Assembly (NCBI RefSeq): GCF_019924635.1 | Contig: NZ_CP065037.1 | Span: 1,302,001 to 1,366,000, forward strand | DNA: 64,000 nt | Source of the DNA: Leifsonia sp. ZF2019 | GTDB lineage: Bacteria > Actinomycetota > Actinomycetes > Actinomycetales > Microbacteriaceae | Direction: 5' to 3' | Part shown: in pieces, positions 34,929 through 43,642 of the stretch | Numbering within the stretch: the first letter of the stretch is position 1 | Layout: each line of letters opens with the position of its first letter | Position numbers and translations under genes: made by a program | The notes under the pieces: generated by a model | Database searches by the model: none | The model's input: only the letters and a program-made list of their open reading frames with translations | What the model was told of the DNA's origin: nothing

Positions 34929-35682
34929 GGATGAGCGCGTGGACGCCCCGCAGGGCGAACGCCTGCAGAAGGTCATGGCCGCGGCCGGAGTCGCCTCCCG
35001 CCGCGTCTCCGAACAGCTGATCGTCGAGGGCCGCGTGACGGTCAACGGCCAGGTCGTGACCGAGCTCGGCCGCCGCATCGATCCGGAGCAGGACCGCGTC
35101 GCCGTCGACGGTACGGCCGTGCAGCTCGACACCAGCCGCCGGTACATCATGCTGAACAAGCCCGTCGGAGTGGTCAGCTCGATGCGCGACGAGCAGGGCC
35201 GTCCCGACCTCTCCCGATTCGCGGCGGAGTTCGACGAGCGCCTCTTCAACGTCGGCCGGCTCGACGCGGAGACCTCCGGCCTCCTCATCCTGACCAACGA
35301 CGGGGAACTCGCCCACGTGCTCGCGCACCCGTCGTTCGGTGTCACCAAGACGTACATCGCGCGCGTGCGCGGCCTGGTCACCCCGCAGACGATCGCGCGG
35401 CTGACCCGCGGCGTGGAACTCGAGGACGGCCCCATCTCCGCCGACCGCGCCCGCCTGCTCCAGTCCAGCGGCGGGGGCAAGGACAGCCTCGTCGAGGTGA
35501 CCCTGCACTCGGGCCGCAACCGCATCGTGCGCCGCATGATGGCGGAGGTCGGGCATCCCGTGATCGAGCTGGTGCGCCGGCAGTTCGGCCCGCTGCACCT
35601 CGGCACCCTGAAGGTGGGGGCCATGCGTGACCTCACCAAGGAGGAGCTCGGCAAGCTCCTCACCATCTCCCGCGAGGGCTGA
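34918..35682 (+). CDS. rluB: Pseudouridine synthase RluB/RsuA family
   Basis: 254 residues. N-terminal S4 domain (GERLQKVMAAAGVASRRVSE), then the catalytic domain with NVGRLDAETSGLLILTNDG, where the Asp is the nucleophile. It isomerises a uridine, most likely in 23S rRNA helix 90 region by analogy to RluB. Follows scpB in most Gram-positive bacteria. ATG overlaps scpB by 11 nt. Confidence 0.92.
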   Translation: MSAEDERVDAPQGERLQKVMAAAGVASRRVSEQLIVEGRVTVNGQVVTELGRRIDPEQDRVAVDGTAVQLDTSRRYIMLNKPVGVVSSMRDEQGRPDLSRFAAEFDERLFNVGRLDAETSGLLILTNDGELAHVLAHPSFGVTKTYIARVRGLVTPQTIARLTRGVELEDGPISADRARLLQSSGGGKDSLVEVTLHSGRNRIVRRMMAEVGHPVIELVRRQFGPLHLGTLKVGAMRDLTKEELGKLLTISREG

Positions 35683-35705
35683 GCCTCCGCGCGGCCCCCA
35701 TGCCG

Positions 35706-35760
35706 ATTCGGACCGAATGTCGCCTTCGGCGCCGGCGGAGTCGACATTTGGTCCAAATGT
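35706..35760. repeat. Two palindromes forming a hairpin, rluB-tyrA gap
   Basis: ATTCGGACCGAAT (35706-35718) and ACATTTGGTCCAAATGT (35744-35760) are each palindromic. Also GGACCGAATGTCG (35710-35722) pairs with CGACATTTGGTCC (35742-35754) with one wobble. It may end rluB transcription or act as a double operator before the tyrA promoter. Confidence 0.6.
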
Positions 35761-35802
35761 GCGGAGGGAGGAGGAGCGGCGGTGCGCGGTGTCGCCGCTG
35801 AC

Positions 35803-35808
35803 TAAGGT
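35803..35808 (+). promoter_or_regulatory. -10 box of a leaderless promoter (tyrA)
   Basis: TAAGGT ends 6 nt before the GTG at 35815. Confidence 0.5.
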
Positions 35809-35814
35809 GGATCC

Positions 35815-36903
35815 GTGAACGAAACCGCCTCCCGGCTCGCCGGTCCCGTCCGCGTCGTCGGTGCAGGGCTCCTCGGTGCTTCCGTCGGCCTCGGGCTGCG
35901 CGCCCGCGGGGTCGACGTGCTGCTCGCCGACGCCTCGCCCGCCCACCTGCGGCTGGCCGCCGACTACGGTGCCGGCCGCGCGGACGACGGGGGAGCGGAG
36001 CCGGCTCTGATCGTCGTCGCGGTGCCGCCGGACCTCGTCGCACGCGTCGTGGCGGAGGAGCTCGCCGCGCATCCCGACGCCGTCGTCACCGACGTCGCCA
36101 GCGTGAAGGTCGCTCCGCTCTCCGAGCTGGAGGAGACGGGAGCCGACCTCACACGCTACGTCGGCTCGCACCCGCTCGCCGGCCGTGAGCGCGGCGGCCC
36201 CAGCGCGGCGCGCGCCGACCTCTTCATCGGCCGCCCCTGGGTCGTCGCCGCCCGGCCGGAGAACCCGCGCGACGCGGTGAGCCTGGTGGAGGCGCTCATC
36301 CTCGACCTCGGCGCGAACCCGGTCGAGATGCCCGCCGCCGAGCACGATGCCGCCGTCGCGCTCGTCTCGCACGCGCCGCAGATCGTCTCGAGCCTGATGG
36401 CCAAGCGGCTCGCGGGCTCCACGGATGCCGCGCTCGGCCTCGCAGGCCAGGGCGTGCGCGACGTGACCCGCATCGCGGCGAGCGAGCCGGAGCTGTGGGT
36501 GCAGATCCTCGGGGCCAACGCTCCCGCGCTCGTCGAGATCCTGCGCGCCTACCGCGACGACCTCGACCGGGTGCTCGCCGCGCTCGGCGACGTGGACGCC
36601 ATCGGCTCGCGCCGCACGATCGCCGAGGAGATCGCCGGCGGCAACCTCGGCGTCGCCCGTCTGCCCGGCAAGCACGGCCAGGACAAGCGCTACAGCTCGC
36701 TCATCGTGATGGTGGAGGACCGCCCGGGCGAGCTCGCGCGCCTCCTCAACGAGCTCGGCGAGCTGGACGTGAACCTGGAGGACCTGCGGCTCGAACACTC
36801 GCCGGGGGCCGCGTTCGGCCTGGCCGAGATCGCCGTGCTGCCCGAGGTGCTGACCCGCACCGTCACCGACTTGACCGAACGCGGCTGGAGGATCGCCGGA
36901 TGA
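35815..36903 (+). CDS. tyrA: Prephenate dehydrogenase
   Basis: 362 residues. NAD-binding [17 protein letters not shown] at the start, the [16 protein letters not shown] substrate loop with catalytic His, and a C-terminal ACT domain (about 295-362, [20 protein letters not shown]) that should sense tyrosine. Oxidatively decarboxylates prephenate. Overlaps cmk by 4 nt. Confidence 0.92.
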   Translation: MNETASRLAGPVRVVGAGLLGASVGLGLRARGVDVLLADASPAHLRLAADYGAGRADDGGAEPALIVVAVPPDLVARVVAEELAAHPDAVVTDVASVKVAPLSELEETGADLTRYVGSHPLAGRERGGPSAARADLFIGRPWVVAARPENPRDAVSLVEALILDLGANPVEMPAAEHDAAVALVSHAPQIVSSLMAKRLAGSTDAALGLAGQGVRDVTRIAASEPELWVQILGANAPALVEILRAYRDDLDRVLAALGDVDAIGSRRTIAEEIAGGNLGVARLPGKHGQDKRYSSLIVMVEDRPGELARLLNELGELDVNLEDLRLEHSPGAAFGLAEIAVLPEVLTRTVTDLTERGWRIAG

Positions 36904-37583
36904 CCGAGCTCGCACAGACCCCGATCGTCGTGGCGGTCGACGGCCCCGCGGGGAGCGGCAAATCCTCCGTCTCGAAGGCCACCGCCCGCCGGCTCGGCTG
37001 GGCGTACCTCGACACGGGAGCCGCCTACCGCGCGCTCAGCTGGTATGTGGTCCACCGCCAGGTCGACCCGACCGACGCGGACGCCGTGATCGACGCGCTG
37101 CCCGACTTCGACTACCGCATCGGCACGGACCCCGACGGTTACCATGTGTTCGTCGGCGACCACGACGTGACCGACGCCATCCGCGAGCCCGACGTCACCG
37201 CCGTCGTGAGCGCGATCGCGCGGGTGCCGGAGGTGCGCGCGTTCCTCACCGCCCTGTTCCGCGACATCGTGCGCCGCACCGACCGGCCCGGCATCGTCGT
37301 CGAAGGCCGGGACATCACCACGGTGGTCTGCCCGGACGCCCCCGTGCGTATCCTGCTCACCGCCGACGAATCCGTTAGAATTGCCAGACGTTCTGCTGAG
37401 CTGACCGGCCATTCCGCCACTCATGTCGGCGAGGCGCTGCTCCGGAGGGACGCGGCCGACTCCCGGGTCGTCGACTTCATGAACGCCGCGGACGGTGTGA
37501 CCACCGTCGACTCCACCGACCTCGACTTCGACCAGACCGTGGATGCGGTCATCCAGGTCGTACAGAAAGAGACCCATGTCTGA
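36900..37583 (+). CDS. cmk: Cytidylate kinase
   Basis: 227 residues. P-loop [43 protein letters not shown] (the family usually has GRDIGTVV; Thr replaces Gly here) and RRDAADSRV. It phosphorylates CMP and dCMP. ATG overlaps tyrA by 4 nt and der starts 8 nt inside its end. Confidence 0.93.
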   Translation: MTELAQTPIVVAVDGPAGSGKSSVSKATARRLGWAYLDTGAAYRALSWYVVHRQVDPTDADAVIDALPDFDYRIGTDPDGYHVFVGDHDVTDAIREPDVTAVVSAIARVPEVRAFLTALFRDIVRRTDRPGIVVEGRDITTVVCPDAPVRILLTADESVRIARRSAELTGHSATHVGEALLRRDAADSRVVDFMNAADGVTTVDSTDLDFDQTVDAVIQVVQKETHV

Positions 37584-39081
37584 CATCGATAACGAGCCGA
37601 CCGGCGCCGACGACCTCGTCGACCGGATGGCGGACCTGGACGACGGTCTCGCCGTCCAGCGCGCCGCCGCCCTGCGCAGCGGCCTCGACGACTACGAGCT
37701 CGACGAGAGCGACCTCGACATCCTCCAGACCGTCAGCGAGGACCCGGACGCGATCACGTATCTCCCGGCCCTGCCGGTGCTCGCGATCGTCGGCCGCCCG
37801 AACGTCGGTAAGTCCGCTCTCGTCAACCGCATCCTCGGCCGTCGCGAGGCCGTCGTGGAGGACACCCCCGGTGTGACCCGCGACCGCGTCTCCTACCAGG
37901 CGGAGTGGAACGGCCGCCGCTTCACGGTCGTCGACACCGGCGGCTGGGAGCCCGATGCCCGTGGCATCGACGCCTCCGTCGCCGCACAGGCCGAGGTCGC
38001 GATCGACCTGGCCGACGCGGTGCTCTTCGTCGTCGACGCCACCGTCGGCGCGACCGCGACGGACGAGCACGTCGTGCGGCTGCTGCGCAAGAGCGACAAG
38101 CCCGTCTTCCTCGGCGCGAACAAGGTCGACGATGCCCGCCAGGAGCCGTACGCGACCGAGCTGTGGTCCCTCGGCCTCGGCGAGCCGCGCCCGGTGTCGG
38201 CCCTGCACGGCCGCGGCGTCGCCGACCTGCTCGACGACATCCTGAAGGTGCTGCCGGAGGTCTCCGCGGTCGCCAAGCAGGAGGTCGGCGGCCCGCGCCG
38301 TGTCGCGATCGTCGGCCGCCCCAACGTCGGCAAGTCCTCCCTCCTGAACAAGGCGGCGGGGGAGGAGCGCGTGGTCGTCAACGAGCTCGCCGGCACCACC
38401 CGCGACCCGGTCGACGAGCAGGTCGAACTGGCAGGCAAAGTGTGGCGCTTCGTCGACACTGCCGGCATCCGACGCCGCGTGCACCTGCAGCAGGGCGCCG
38501 ACTTCTACGCCTCGCTGCGCACGTCCACCGCGCTGGAGAAGGCCGAGGTCGCCGTCGTCGTCCTGGACGTCAGCGAGCCGATCAGCGAGCAGGACGTGCG
38601 CATCATCGACCTCGTGCTCGAGTCGGGTCGCGCGCTGGTGCTCGCCTTCAACAAGTGGGACCTGCTCGACGACGAGCGCCGCCGCTACCTGGAGCGCGAG
38701 ATCGAGCAGGACCTCGCCCACGTCTCCTGGGCCCCGCGCGTCAACATCTCGGCCCGCACCGGCCGCCACCTCGAGAAGCTCGTCCCGGCGCTGGAGCAGG
38801 CGCTCGAGTCGTGGGACACCCGCATCCCGACCGGCAAGTTCAACGCCTTCCTCGCCGAGCTCACCGCGGCGCACCCGCACCCCGTGCGCGGAGGAAAGCA
38901 GCCCCGCATCCTGTTCGGCACGCAGGCCTCCAGCCGCCCGCCGACATTCGTGGTCTTCACCACCGGGTTCCTCGACCCGGGCTACCGGCGGTACATCATC
39001 CGCCGGCTGCGGGAGGTGTACGGCTTCGAGGGCACACCCATCGTGCTCAACATGCGCGTGCGCGAGAAGCGCCAGCGCTAG
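37576..39081 (+). CDS. der: Ribosome biogenesis GTPase Der (EngA)
   Basis: 501 residues. Two GTPase domains: [14 protein letters not shown] with NKVD (about 72-230), and [14 protein letters not shown] with NKWD (about 250-420), then a KH-like C-terminal domain ending [13 protein letters not shown]. The N-terminal 65-residue acidic extension is typical of actinobacteria. Acts in 50S maturation. ATG at 37576 follows AAAGAGA in cmk. A strong hairpin follows the stop. Confidence 0.95.
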   Translation: MSDIDNEPTGADDLVDRMADLDDGLAVQRAAALRSGLDDYELDESDLDILQTVSEDPDAITYLPALPVLAIVGRPNVGKSALVNRILGRREAVVEDTPGVTRDRVSYQAEWNGRRFTVVDTGGWEPDARGIDASVAAQAEVAIDLADAVLFVVDATVGATATDEHVVRLLRKSDKPVFLGANKVDDARQEPYATELWSLGLGEPRPVSALHGRGVADLLDDILKVLPEVSAVAKQEVGGPRRVAIVGRPNVGKSSLLNKAAGEERVVVNELAGTTRDPVDEQVELAGKVWRFVDTAGIRRRVHLQQGADFYASLRTSTALEKAEVAVVVLDVSEPISEQDVRIIDLVLESGRALVLAFNKWDLLDDERRRYLEREIEQDLAHVSWAPRVNISARTGRHLEKLVPALEQALESWDTRIPTGKFNAFLAELTAAHPHPVRGGKQPRILFGTQASSRPPTFVVFTTGFLDPGYRRYIIRRLREVYGFEGTPIVLNMRVREKRQR

Positions 39082-39103
39082 CGCCGCGCACAGCCTCGGG
39101 CGT

Positions 39104-39160
39104 CGAGGTTCACGTCGTTGTCGTCATTCCGCCGGAATGGTCGCAACGACGTGAACCTCG
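39104..39160. terminator. Long hairpin after der
   Basis: CGAGGTTCACGTCGTTG (39104-39120) pairs with CAACGACGTGAACCTCG (39144-39160), 17 bp, and an inner CATTCC/GGAATG stem follows after a 4x4 internal loop. Likely der terminator; its length suggests it could also be a dispersed palindrome. Confidence 0.7.
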
Positions 39161-39223
39161 GCGCCCTTTCGCGTGCGTCAAGCGACACGCGGGGGCGGAT
39201 CCTGAGAAAAATGGTTACGAGTC

Positions 39224-39285
39224 ACCCCCAAAGCAGGGGCGACCCTGTTGGGGGTATTTGTCCCCCATCGTGTCCTCACTAATGT
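39224..39285 (+). promoter_or_regulatory. Promoter and hairpin upstream of the GT2 gene
   Basis: TTGTCC (39258-39263), 16 nt, TAATGT (39280-39285): a good promoter giving a leader of about 70 nt. Just upstream ACCCCCAA...CAGGG pairs with CCCTG TTGGGGGT (39224-39255). GTTAC-GA-GTCAC (39214-39225) resembles an MtrA-type direct repeat; that link is a guess. The 278-nt gap holds no gene. Confidence 0.55.
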
Positions 39286-39359
39286 GGACATCCGAGAGCT
39301 AACCCGACCGCGCCGACCCGACGGTGCGGGCTCTCGTCTCAAAGGACGCATACCCGAAC

Positions 39360-41708
39360 ATGAGTTCTCCAACTTCATACACCCCTGCCCGAAAGCGCCA
39401 GCTCGGCTCCGAGAAGCGCACATCCCCGCTCCCGACGGTCCACCCGAAGCCGTCGGATCGCAAGATCACCTGGAGCCGCGTCGCCATCGTGCTGACGATC
39501 GTCTTCTGGGCGATCTACATGGTGACCACGATCATCCGGCAGTTCCTCGTGCTCGGCACGCAGGACTTCCGCTTCACCATGGAGGCGATCGGCTACGCGG
39601 TCGTCGTCACCTTCCTGACCTTCTCCGCGCTGATGTACCTCGTCGCCCGGCAGGGCGCGCTCCAGCGCTTCCAGAAGCACGTGCGCGTCCCCCGCGCCGA
39701 GCTCGACCGCCACTTCTCCGAGAACCAGCCGACCATCACCGTGCTCGTGCCCTCCTACGCGGAGGAGCCGGAGGTCGTGCGGATGACGCTGCTCTCCGCC
39801 GCGCTGCAGGAGTTCCCCTCCAAGCGGGTCGTGCTGCTGCTCGACGACAACCCCACCCCGACCGACCCGGCCGTGATCGACCGCCTCGAGGCCACGCGCG
39901 ACCTCGCCCGCAGCATCAGTGACCAGCTGTCGGAGCCGCGCTTCCGCTTCACCGACGCGCTCCTGCGCTTCGAGCTGGCGGACGGCCGTGCGTTCGCCAC
40001 CGAGGACGACGCGCGAGAGCTCGCCGACCACTACACCTGGGCCGCTGAGTGGCTGTTCGCCCAGGCCGACGCCCACACCATCGACGACCACGTCGACATC
40101 TTCTTCTCCGACCAGGTGCTCCGCGCCCTCGGCGACGACCTCGCCCTCACCGGGGAGGCCGTGCGCGCGGCGATCGACGAGGGCGCTGCTCTCGCGACGG
40201 AGCGCGTCGCCCAGCTCTACCGCCGCCTCACCTGGACGTTCGACGCCGAGCTCGCGGTCTTCGAGCGCAAGCAGTGGGCCTCCCTCTCGCACGAGGCCAA
40301 CAAGGCGATGAACCTCAACGCGTACATCGGCCTCATGGGCGGCGTGTACCGCGCCGAGCAGACGCCGGACGGCCCCATCCTGAGCCCGGTCGCCGCCGGT
40401 CAGCGCCGCGCGGGCGACATCGAGGTCCCGGACAGCGACTTCCTGCTCACCCTCGACGCCGACTCCATCCTGCTGCGCGAATACTGCCTGCGCCTGACGT
40501 ACTTCCTGCAGCAGCCGGACAACGCCCGTGTGGCCGTCACGCAGACCCCGTACTCGTCGTTCCGTGGTGCAGGCACCCGCATCGAGCGCCTCGCCGGGGC
40601 GACCACCGACATCCAGCACATCCTCCACCAGGGCAAGTCGTACTACGGCGCGACCTTCTGGGTGGGCGCGAACGCGGTCATCCGCAAGCGCGCGCTGGAG
40701 GACATCGTCGAGACCGAGTTCGTCGGCGGCTTCGAGGTGCGCCGGTACATCCAGGACCGCACCGTCATCGAGGACACCGAGTCGAGCATCGACCTCGGCA
40801 CCCACGGCTGGACCCTGCAGAACTACCCCGAGCGCCTGAGCTACTCCGCGACCCCGCCGGACTTCGGTTCGCTGATCGTGCAGCGCCGCCGCTGGGCCAA
40901 CGGAGGGCTGCTGATCCTTCCGAAGCTGTGGCGCCAGGTCAAGGAGCGCCGCCGCCGCGGTGAGAACGTCTCCCGCATCGAGCTGCTGCTGCGCGTCAAC
41001 TACATGGCCTCCATCTGCTGGGCGAGCTTCGGTCTCGTGTTCCTGCTGGCCTACCCGTACGACGGCCGCCTGCTCAGCCCCGTGGTGCTGCTGGCCGCGA
41101 TGCCGTACTTCATCAGCCAGGCCTCCGACCTGCGCTACTCCGGCTACAAGGCCACCGACATCTTCCGCATCTACGGCTTCAACCTGATCCTGCTGCCGGT
41201 CAACCTGGCCGGGGTGCTCAAGTCGATCCAGCAGTCGCTGACCGGCAAGAAGATCCCGTTCGCCCGCACGCCGAAGGTCAAGAACCGGACCGCGTCGCCG
41301 CTGCTGTATGTGATCGCGCCGCTCGCGATGGTCGCCTTCTCGCTGTTCACCCTGTGGCGCGACTGGAATGCGCAGAACTGGGGCAACGCCGCGTTCGCCG
41401 CGTTCAACGCCACCCTCGCGATCTGGGCGATCATCTCCTACATCGGCATCGGCGCGACCATCGTCGACATCTGGCTCGGCCTGACCAAGCCGCTGTACGT
41501 CGAGAAGGGCGCGAAGCGCGCCGTGGAGGCTCCCGCTCCCACGACCGAGTCGATCGACTGGCGCTCGGTGCTCTACCACGGCCACACCGGCGGACAGGTG
41601 CCGCACGTGGAGCGTGCCGCGGTCGCGACGACCGGCGCCGGCGCCGCTATCGGCGACACCGCCATCGGCGACACCGTGCTCGACGACACCGAGCGGCAGG
41701 CCGCCTGA
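39360..41708 (+). CDS. Membrane glycosyltransferase family 2 (polysaccharide synthase-like)
   Basis: 782 residues. Two N-terminal membrane helices (about 40-62 and 72-92), a GT2 domain with TITVLVPSYAEEPEVV and VVLLLDDNP, an insert of about 130 residues, the DxD-like LLTLDADSIL, the acceptor motif VIEDTES and QRRRWANGG (QxxRW), then four to five C-terminal helices. This layout is shared by cellulose, chitin and hyaluronan synthases, which polymerise and export a sugar chain. Product unknown. ATG follows AAAGGA by 13 nt. Its stop overlaps the GH18 gene start (TGATG), so the pair is coupled. Confidence 0.8.
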   Translation: MSSPTSYTPARKRQLGSEKRTSPLPTVHPKPSDRKITWSRVAIVLTIVFWAIYMVTTIIRQFLVLGTQDFRFTMEAIGYAVVVTFLTFSALMYLVARQGALQRFQKHVRVPRAELDRHFSENQPTITVLVPSYAEEPEVVRMTLLSAALQEFPSKRVVLLLDDNPTPTDPAVIDRLEATRDLARSISDQLSEPRFRFTDALLRFELADGRAFATEDDARELADHYTWAAEWLFAQADAHTIDDHVDIFFSDQVLRALGDDLALTGEAVRAAIDEGAALATERVAQLYRRLTWTFDAELAVFERKQWASLSHEANKAMNLNAYIGLMGGVYRAEQTPDGPILSPVAAGQRRAGDIEVPDSDFLLTLDADSILLREYCLRLTYFLQQPDNARVAVTQTPYSSFRGAGTRIERLAGATTDIQHILHQGKSYYGATFWVGANAVIRKRALEDIVETEFVGGFEVRRYIQDRTVIEDTESSIDLGTHGWTLQNYPERLSYSATPPDFGSLIVQRRRWANGGLLILPKLWRQVKERRRRGENVSRIELLLRVNYMASICWASFGLVFLLAYPYDGRLLSPVVLLAAMPYFISQASDLRYSGYKATDIFRIYGFNLILLPVNLAGVLKSIQQSLTGKKIPFARTPKVKNRTASPLLYVIAPLAMVAFSLFTLWRDWNAQNWGNAAFAAFNATLAIWAIISYIGIGATIVDIWLGLTKPLYVEKGAKRAVEAPAPTTESIDWRSVLYHGHTGGQVPHVERAAVATTGAGAAIGDTAIGDTVLDDTERQAA

Positions 41709-43318
41709 TGGCGCGCGACACGCAGGCCGCCGAGGCGGCCCAGATCGAGCGCGCCCAGGCTCCGGAGTCGACCTCCGGCCGTCGCCTCGGGTTCTGGCGG
41801 GTCGTCGGCGCGACGCTCGTCGCCGCGTTGGTCGTCACCGGCGGCGTCGTCGGCTTCCAGTGGTGGAGCGCGCGCGCCGCCGTGGACTCCAAGCCCTGGT
41901 TCGCCTCCTACGTCGACGTGACCGCCACCCCGCGGTTCGCGTTCGAGAACATGGGCGCCACGGACTCGAAGGATGCCGTGCTCTCGTTCATCGTCTCGTC
42001 GAAGCAGGACGCGTGCACCCCCTCCTGGGGCGCCGCCTACACCCTCGACGAGGCCCGTTCCTCGCTCGACCTGGACCGCCGGATCGCGCGCCTCCAGCAG
42101 CAGGGCGGCACCATCGCGGTCTCCTTCGGCGGTCTGAACAACGACGAGCTCGCCGTGAACTGCACCGACGAGGCGGCGCTCAAGAAGGCGTACGCCTCCG
42201 TCGTCGACCGCTACAAGATCGGCACCATCGACCTCGACCTCGAGGGCGACGGCCTGACCGATTCCGCGGCGACCGACCGTCGCGCGTCCGCCATCGCCGA
42301 CTTGCAGAAGGAGCGTCGCGCCGCCGGCAAGAGCCTCGCCGTGTGGCTGACCCTCCCCGTCTCGCCCAGTGGCATGACCTCCGACGGCACCAATGCCATC
42401 GCCGCCATGCTCAAGGCCAAGGTCGACATCGCCGGTGTCAACGTCATGACCATGGACTTCGGCACGTCGAAGGACGCCAAGAAGTCCATGGCGCAGAACG
42501 CGGAGGCCGCCGTCACCGCCGCCCAGCGTCAGCTCGGGGTGCTGTACGACCGGGCCGACCTGCACCAGAGCGATCCCAGCCTGTGGGCGAAGATCGGCGC
42601 CACCCCCATGGTCGGCCAGAACGACGTCGAGGACGAGGTGTTCAGCCTCAAGGACGCCACCGCCTTCAACGCGTGGGCCGTCTCCGAGGGCGTCGGCCGC
42701 ATGTCCATGTGGTCCGCCAACCGCGACAAGACCTGCGGCTCCAACTACGTCGACACCTCCGTCGTCTCGGACGCCTGCTCCGGTGTGGACCAGGGCAAGC
42801 AGACCTTCGCCGGTCTCCTCTCGAAGGGCTTCGACGGCCACATCTCCCTCGGCGAGTCGTCCGTCACCACCGCGGAGCCCACCAGCACCGCCGTCGCCGA
42901 CGACCCCGCGACCTCCCCGTACCCCATCTGGACCCAGACCAACTCGTACCTCAAGGGGACCAAGGTCGTCTGGCACCGCAACGTGTACGTCGCCAAGTGG
43001 TGGACCAAGGGCGACGTGCCCGACAACCCCGTCCTGAACCAGTGGGAGACCCCGTGGGAGCTCGTCGGCCCCGTGCTCCCCGGTGAGACGCCCATCCCGC
43101 AGCCGACGCTGCCGGCCGGCACCTACCCGGCCTGGTCGGGCACCACCCCGTACGACAAGGGCCAGCGCGTCCTCTTCGACGGCGCCCCCTTCGAGGCCAA
43201 GTGGTGGACCCAGGGCGACAGCCCCGAGGCCGCCAGCTCGGACCCCGACTCGTCCCCCTGGACCCCGCTCACCCAGGACGAGATCGACCAGATCCTCGGC
43301 GGAACCACCGCCGGATGA
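41708..43318 (+). CDS. Membrane-anchored GH18-like chitinase with two CBM5/12 modules
   Basis: 536 residues. One N-terminal membrane anchor (about 28-52, VVGATLVAALVVTGGVVGF) places the rest outside. The barrel (about 60-370) has IGTIDLDLEGDGL, a DxDxE form of the GH18 active site, and VNVMTMDFG. Two modules at the end (about 395-450 and 470-515) each carry the AKWWTxGD motif of chitin-binding CBM5/12. Similar extracellular proteins cut or bind beta-1,4-GlcNAc chains. Coupling to the GT2 synthase suggests it trims or holds the polymer made by that enzyme. Confidence 0.8.
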   Translation: MARDTQAAEAAQIERAQAPESTSGRRLGFWRVVGATLVAALVVTGGVVGFQWWSARAAVDSKPWFASYVDVTATPRFAFENMGATDSKDAVLSFIVSSKQDACTPSWGAAYTLDEARSSLDLDRRIARLQQQGGTIAVSFGGLNNDELAVNCTDEAALKKAYASVVDRYKIGTIDLDLEGDGLTDSAATDRRASAIADLQKERRAAGKSLAVWLTLPVSPSGMTSDGTNAIAAMLKAKVDIAGVNVMTMDFGTSKDAKKSMAQNAEAAVTAAQRQLGVLYDRADLHQSDPSLWAKIGATPMVGQNDVEDEVFSLKDATAFNAWAVSEGVGRMSMWSANRDKTCGSNYVDTSVVSDACSGVDQGKQTFAGLLSKGFDGHISLGESSVTTAEPTSTAVADDPATSPYPIWTQTNSYLKGTKVVWHRNVYVAKWWTKGDVPDNPVLNQWETPWELVGPVLPGETPIPQPTLPAGTYPAWSGTTPYDKGQRVLFDGAPFEAKWWTQGDSPEAASSDPDSSPWTPLTQDEIDQILGGTTAG

Positions 43319-43455
43319 GACTCGGCGGCGGGATGCAGACCCCCTGCTCGCATCCCGTCGTCGACCAGACTGGACACATCCGCTGCGGGGCGGAGGTTCC
43401 AGATGCCCGGACGCGCCGGCTTCGTCGGGAAGCCGTTCAGCGCGCGTCCGGCACC

Positions 43456-43514
43456 GTGTCGGCGGGGCCGTCGAGGCGCCTTCGGGTTGGTGCACGACGC
43501 ACCCCCGCCGACAC
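43456..43514. repeat. 12-bp inverted repeat before tRNA-Pro
   Basis: GTGTCGGCGGGG (43456-43467) pairs perfectly with CCCCGCCGACAC (43503-43514). It ends 2 nt before the -10 box TAAGAT (43517-43522) of the tRNA. Could terminate the GH18 transcript or regulate the tRNA promoter. Confidence 0.5.
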
Positions 43515-43516
43515 GC

Positions 43517-43522
43517 TAAGAT
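43517..43522 (+). promoter_or_regulatory. -10 box of tRNA-Pro
   Basis: TAAGAT, 46 nt before the mature tRNA 5' end; -35 weak. Confidence 0.45.
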
Positions 43523-43568
43523 AGTGGAGTTGCCTCGCTCGGAGCCTCGCGCCCGGGTGGGGGAGCAA

Positions 43569-43642
43569 CGGGATGTGGCGCAGCTTGGTAGCGCACCTGA
43601 CTGGGGGTCAGGGGGTCGCAGGTTCAAATCCTGTCATCCCGA
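43569..43642 (+). tRNA. tRNA-Pro (anticodon GGG)
   Basis: 74 nt. Acceptor CGGGATG/CATCCCG, D stem GCGC/GCGC, anticodon stem CCTGA/TCAGG with loop CTGGGGG (anticodon 43603-43605), T arm GCAGG-TTCAAAT-CCTGT, discriminator A. No encoded CCA. It is the attachment site of the island that follows; its 3' half recurs at 54135 and 62525. Confidence 0.95.
43612..43636. other. attL core in tRNA-Pro
   Basis: 25 nt (starts GGGGTCGCAGG, ends ATCCTGTCA) identical to 54146-54170 and 62536-62560. Confidence 0.8.

Noticed and set aside
39224..39359. Riboswitch (cyclic dinucleotide type) before the GT2 gene
   Set aside because: The hairpin lies upstream of the promoter, and the 70-nt transcribed leader shows no conserved riboswitch core that I recognise.
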